Shown here one piece after another: positions 61,620-64,000 of a stretch of 64,000 bases of DNA. Source of the DNA: Chrysogorgia sp. JL179-B06. Taxonomy: Eukaryota > Cnidaria > Anthozoa > Scleralcyonacea > Chrysogorgiidae. Positions within the stretch are counted from its first letter, which is position 1; every line of letters begins with the position of its first letter. The notes under the pieces are model-generated. The model ran no database searches, was not told the origin of the DNA, and saw nothing but the letters and a program-made list of their open reading frames with translations. Made by a program: the position numbers and the translations under genes. The stretch is taken from assembly GCA_035772405.1 (NCBI GenBank), contig JAYKKM010000170.1, positions 186,001 to 250,000 on the forward strand, read 5' to 3'.

Positions 61620-61920
61620 ACAATGAGCTTGTAACACCCCATCGCGACTTTCTAAATTTTTATTGCAGGCAAAATTGAATATCATGGCTAGAAATAGCGT
61701 ATTTAAGTTAGTAATTAAAGACGCGGAGTTCGATAACAATCGGATAAACAAAGCAGGAGATACGAGCGATGCGCCGATGAAAGTTTGTGTCGACTATATA
61801 GGCCTGGAGGGTAAGCGCTTGCCCTATAGTCGGCACAAACTTTCAGCGCTCGTTCATCCGATTCTCATCAAAGCGGCGTCTTTACTAACTTAATATTCAA
61901 TTTTGCCTTTTTACAAGCTC
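61620..61920. mobile_element. Imperfect foldback sequence in the intron
   Basis: GGCAAAATTGAATAT / TAGTAATTAAAGACGC / GATGAAAGTTTGTGTCGACTAT at 61,669-61,800 pair with CTATAGTCGGCACAAACTTTCA / GCGTCTTTACTAA / ATATTCAATTTTGCC at 61,831-61,908. Arms ~120 bp. An ORF crosses it but is probably structural chance. Confidence 0.6.
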
Positions 61921-62209
61921 GTTGCACCGTGGATATTAAAACCGCGGTATAAAAGTGGTCAAGGCCTGGAATTATTTGCAGGTTTAGGAATACCTGTTTC
62001 AATTTTTCAAAATTATATACTTCACAACAATATTTAGTTCAGATAACGACCAAAGTGCGACATTCGTTTCAAACGTCGAATTTATCATGCGGAATCTATT
62101 ACATAAGCATTTCCTACTCCTTTACCTGCCATTCAGGTTATTCTCACACCAGGTTTTCCACCCGCGCCTGATTTTGTCAGGCGTTAATACTTTACTACCG
62201 TATTTTATA

Positions 62210-62770
62210 CCACAGGAAGCCAAATCAAACTATAACTATTAGTGTTATTATATTATTTTATTATTATATTATATTATTATTTTATTATATTATATTGTTA
62301 GTTTTTGAGCAAAACTCGTACCCAGACTCCGCCCTCTGTTTGGATCTATGAACAGTTATGACAAAATCTGTTTTAAATACACCGTAAACTATTAAAATTA
62401 AATAAAAAATAACTTACATGAAGAGTAATTGTTTTCTTTGTTGCTTTTTGGTACCAATTTCAAATAATTTTGAAAAGTTTATGCAAATTTCAATACCCGG
62501 TCCAATATGGCACTATTAGCACCGGGTTTTGAAATTCGCATAAAGTCATAAACTTAGCAAAATTATTCGAAATTGGTAGCAAAAAGCAACAAAGACAACA
62601 ACTACTCTTCATATAAGTTATTTTTTATTTCATTTTAATAGTTTGTGGTCTTTTTAATAGTTATGGAGACTGGGTACGAGTTTTGCTCAATTACACTAAT
62701 AATATAATAATATAATAATAAATTAATATAATATAATAACACTAATAGTTATAGTTTGATCTGGTTTCCT
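62210..62770. mobile_element. ~560-bp foldback element
   Basis: CACAGGAAGCCAAATCAAACTATAACTATTAGTG at 62,212-62,246 is inverted at 62,737-62,771; inner arms (GCAAAACTCGTACCCAGACTC; GTAATTGTTTTCTTTGTTGC; TGCAAATTTCAATACCCGGT) pair across a centre near 62,500. Its AT-rich end motif AACACTAATAGTTATAGTTTG also occurs at 6,854-6,874 next to the satellite, so the family is dispersed. No coding content. Confidence 0.8.
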
Positions 62771-63017
62771 GTGTTTTATAGTCATGTTAGTCTACGTTAG
62801 CACCGCCATTTTGCACCCTCGAGCATCTGTACACAGGCTACATGAATGTGGGAAGCTGTTTGGTTACCATGCACTGTAAAAACCTACATAATGCATCTTA
62901 CTGCTTAGTAATATTTTTGAATAAAAAACTAATGATCTAGTCAAAAGACTAATTTGCCTCTATGTTTACATATTTATAGCATTCCCTTGTTAAAATAATA
63001 CTATGATTTGTTTTTAG

Positions 63018-63326
63018 ATCCCTTCAAAGTATTGATGCATTCACTGGTTGAGCCAAGAAAAGAATATTTGTTTAGACCCCTTGACTCCGTGTTTGTTAAT
63101 TCCCTGAAGAATGAAATCTTGGAACGTCAAAGTATATTTTCAAAACCTCTGATAGCCATTGTCAATGGCATTAAATCAAAAGATAAATTTGACGAAACCA
63201 AGCTTGACAGTTACAGTCTGGAGGTCATTGGTGGAAACCATCGTCGGGAGGCAGTATCGCAGCTGCATAAAGAAGGAAAACTGGACCCAAATATACATAA
63301 ATATTCCATGGTTCAACTCTTCATTG
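63018..63326 (+). CDS. Host gene, exon 3 with ParB-like motif
   Basis: Acceptor tttttag, then DPFKVLMHSLVEPRKEYLFR, SIFSKPLIAIVNGIKSKDKF, SLEVIGGNHRREAVSQLHKE, SMVQLFI before a gtaagt donor. The LxVIGGNHRRxAxxxL block resembles the ParB/sulfiredoxin-fold signature (xxGxHRRxAxxxL), with preceding PLxAxV strand as in ParB N-terminal domains. Phase matches exon 2 exactly. The gene continues beyond the window. A role in DNA or nucleotide binding is inferred only. Confidence 0.65.
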
Positions 63327-64000
63327 GTAAGTAATTTAATTTTTCATTAACTTAGGCAAATATTGGATACATGTAGTAGGTTTATTAAAATTATTAAAAG
63401 CTGCAAAAGGCTTTTGCCCAAAATATTACAATCACACATTGTTGTATCATTTGATATACTAGTAGTGGTTATATGGAAACATACTAGGTTCAAGACCCTT
63501 TTATCCTTATTTCATAAAATGTAATTTTCTTGTTTTCTGGAATGTATTTGGCATGACATCCTTAATATGACAAATGACAGCTAGTGTTTGTCTAAACAAT
63601 GACTAAATACTAAAACTAGAGCAAATATCGTCACGGTAAAAATTTAAATGCTTACAACTGGACAACAGTGAATGATAAACATTTAAACATATTTTGTCAT
63701 TATTCAAAATCTACTTTCGAAGGAGGCATTATGGAAACTGGAATTTTTCAATCCATAGGCACTTTAAATTGAGCTTTTTCTCAAATTAATATGAACAAAT
63801 ATTATTACTCATATTAATGTTATAGACTCAGAATTTTATAAGTAATTTTTACTCAATCTTGTATTTCTTATACAACATGGCCACTTGTATTGTAAATTGT
63901 ACTTCAATCAATCAATAACTTTCTGATTCAATACAACAAAAGATATATGCATACAAGTAAAATTATTTGTAACTTTTTTGACAGAAATGCCTCAGCAATA
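63327..64000. other. Intron, no further exon recognised
   Basis: AT-rich, no conserved frame or repeat noted. The last ~15 bases (GACAGAAATGCCTCAGCAATA) follow a T-rich tract and could be the start of the next exon, but this cannot be judged at the window edge. Confidence 0.4.

Overview
The window is eukaryotic, most likely an invertebrate animal and perhaps a cnidarian (an inference from the transposon and gene families, not a proof). The signs are host genes split by GT-AG introns, TTAGGG-type telomeric repeats, tRNA-derived SINEs, a Penelope-like retroelement, long (TA)n tracts, many foldback elements and an AT-rich background.

Layout. 1-0.5 kb: a charged-repeat coding remnant split by an interstitial telomeric array. 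2.8-6.8 kb: a 198-bp satellite with a 4-unit higher-order repeat. 7-15.7 kb: a minus-strand multi-exon gene resembling the DUF7869 transposase-derived family, its introns holding foldback elements, a TTAA-flanked composite repeat, SINEs and Penelope ends. 16-19.9 kb: clustered SINE copies, (TA)n tracts and the GIY-YIG end of a Penelope-like element. 19.95-27.26 kb: a giant palindromic (foldback) element with ~3 kb arms, each carrying a C2H2 zinc-finger gene.

28,141-59,470: the centrepiece, a 31.3 kb endogenous Polinton/Maverick (adintovirus-like) genome with terminal inverted repeats and a 6-7 bp target duplication (TTGTGGA), inserted inside a coding exon of a minus-strand host gene; the two exon halves lie in frame on either side. 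It encodes a protein-primed family B DNA polymerase, a retroviral-type integrase, a packaging ATPase, an adenain-type protease, a double-jelly-roll major capsid protein and a probable minor capsid protein. Unusual cargo includes a Fic-domain protein, a SET-domain protein, a tandem family of about ten small CPxD/YIYT proteins, four small basic Gly-Gly proteins that may be protease substrates, and a duplicated YLQG/EPSTFI protein near both ends. Left genes run mostly rightward; ATPase and polymerase run leftward; the acidic gene at 46.2 kb converges on the polymerase. Many genes carry stop codons or single-base frameshifts, so the copy as read is defective, yet the outer TIRs appear identical.

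59.5-64 kb: the first exon half of the interrupted host gene (minus), then a plus-strand gene with three consistent exons, the last encoding a ParB-like motif. Its long intron holds two more foldback elements. A TTAA composite of the same structure as the one at 8.7 kb is nested inside the viral element, linking the two regions in time.
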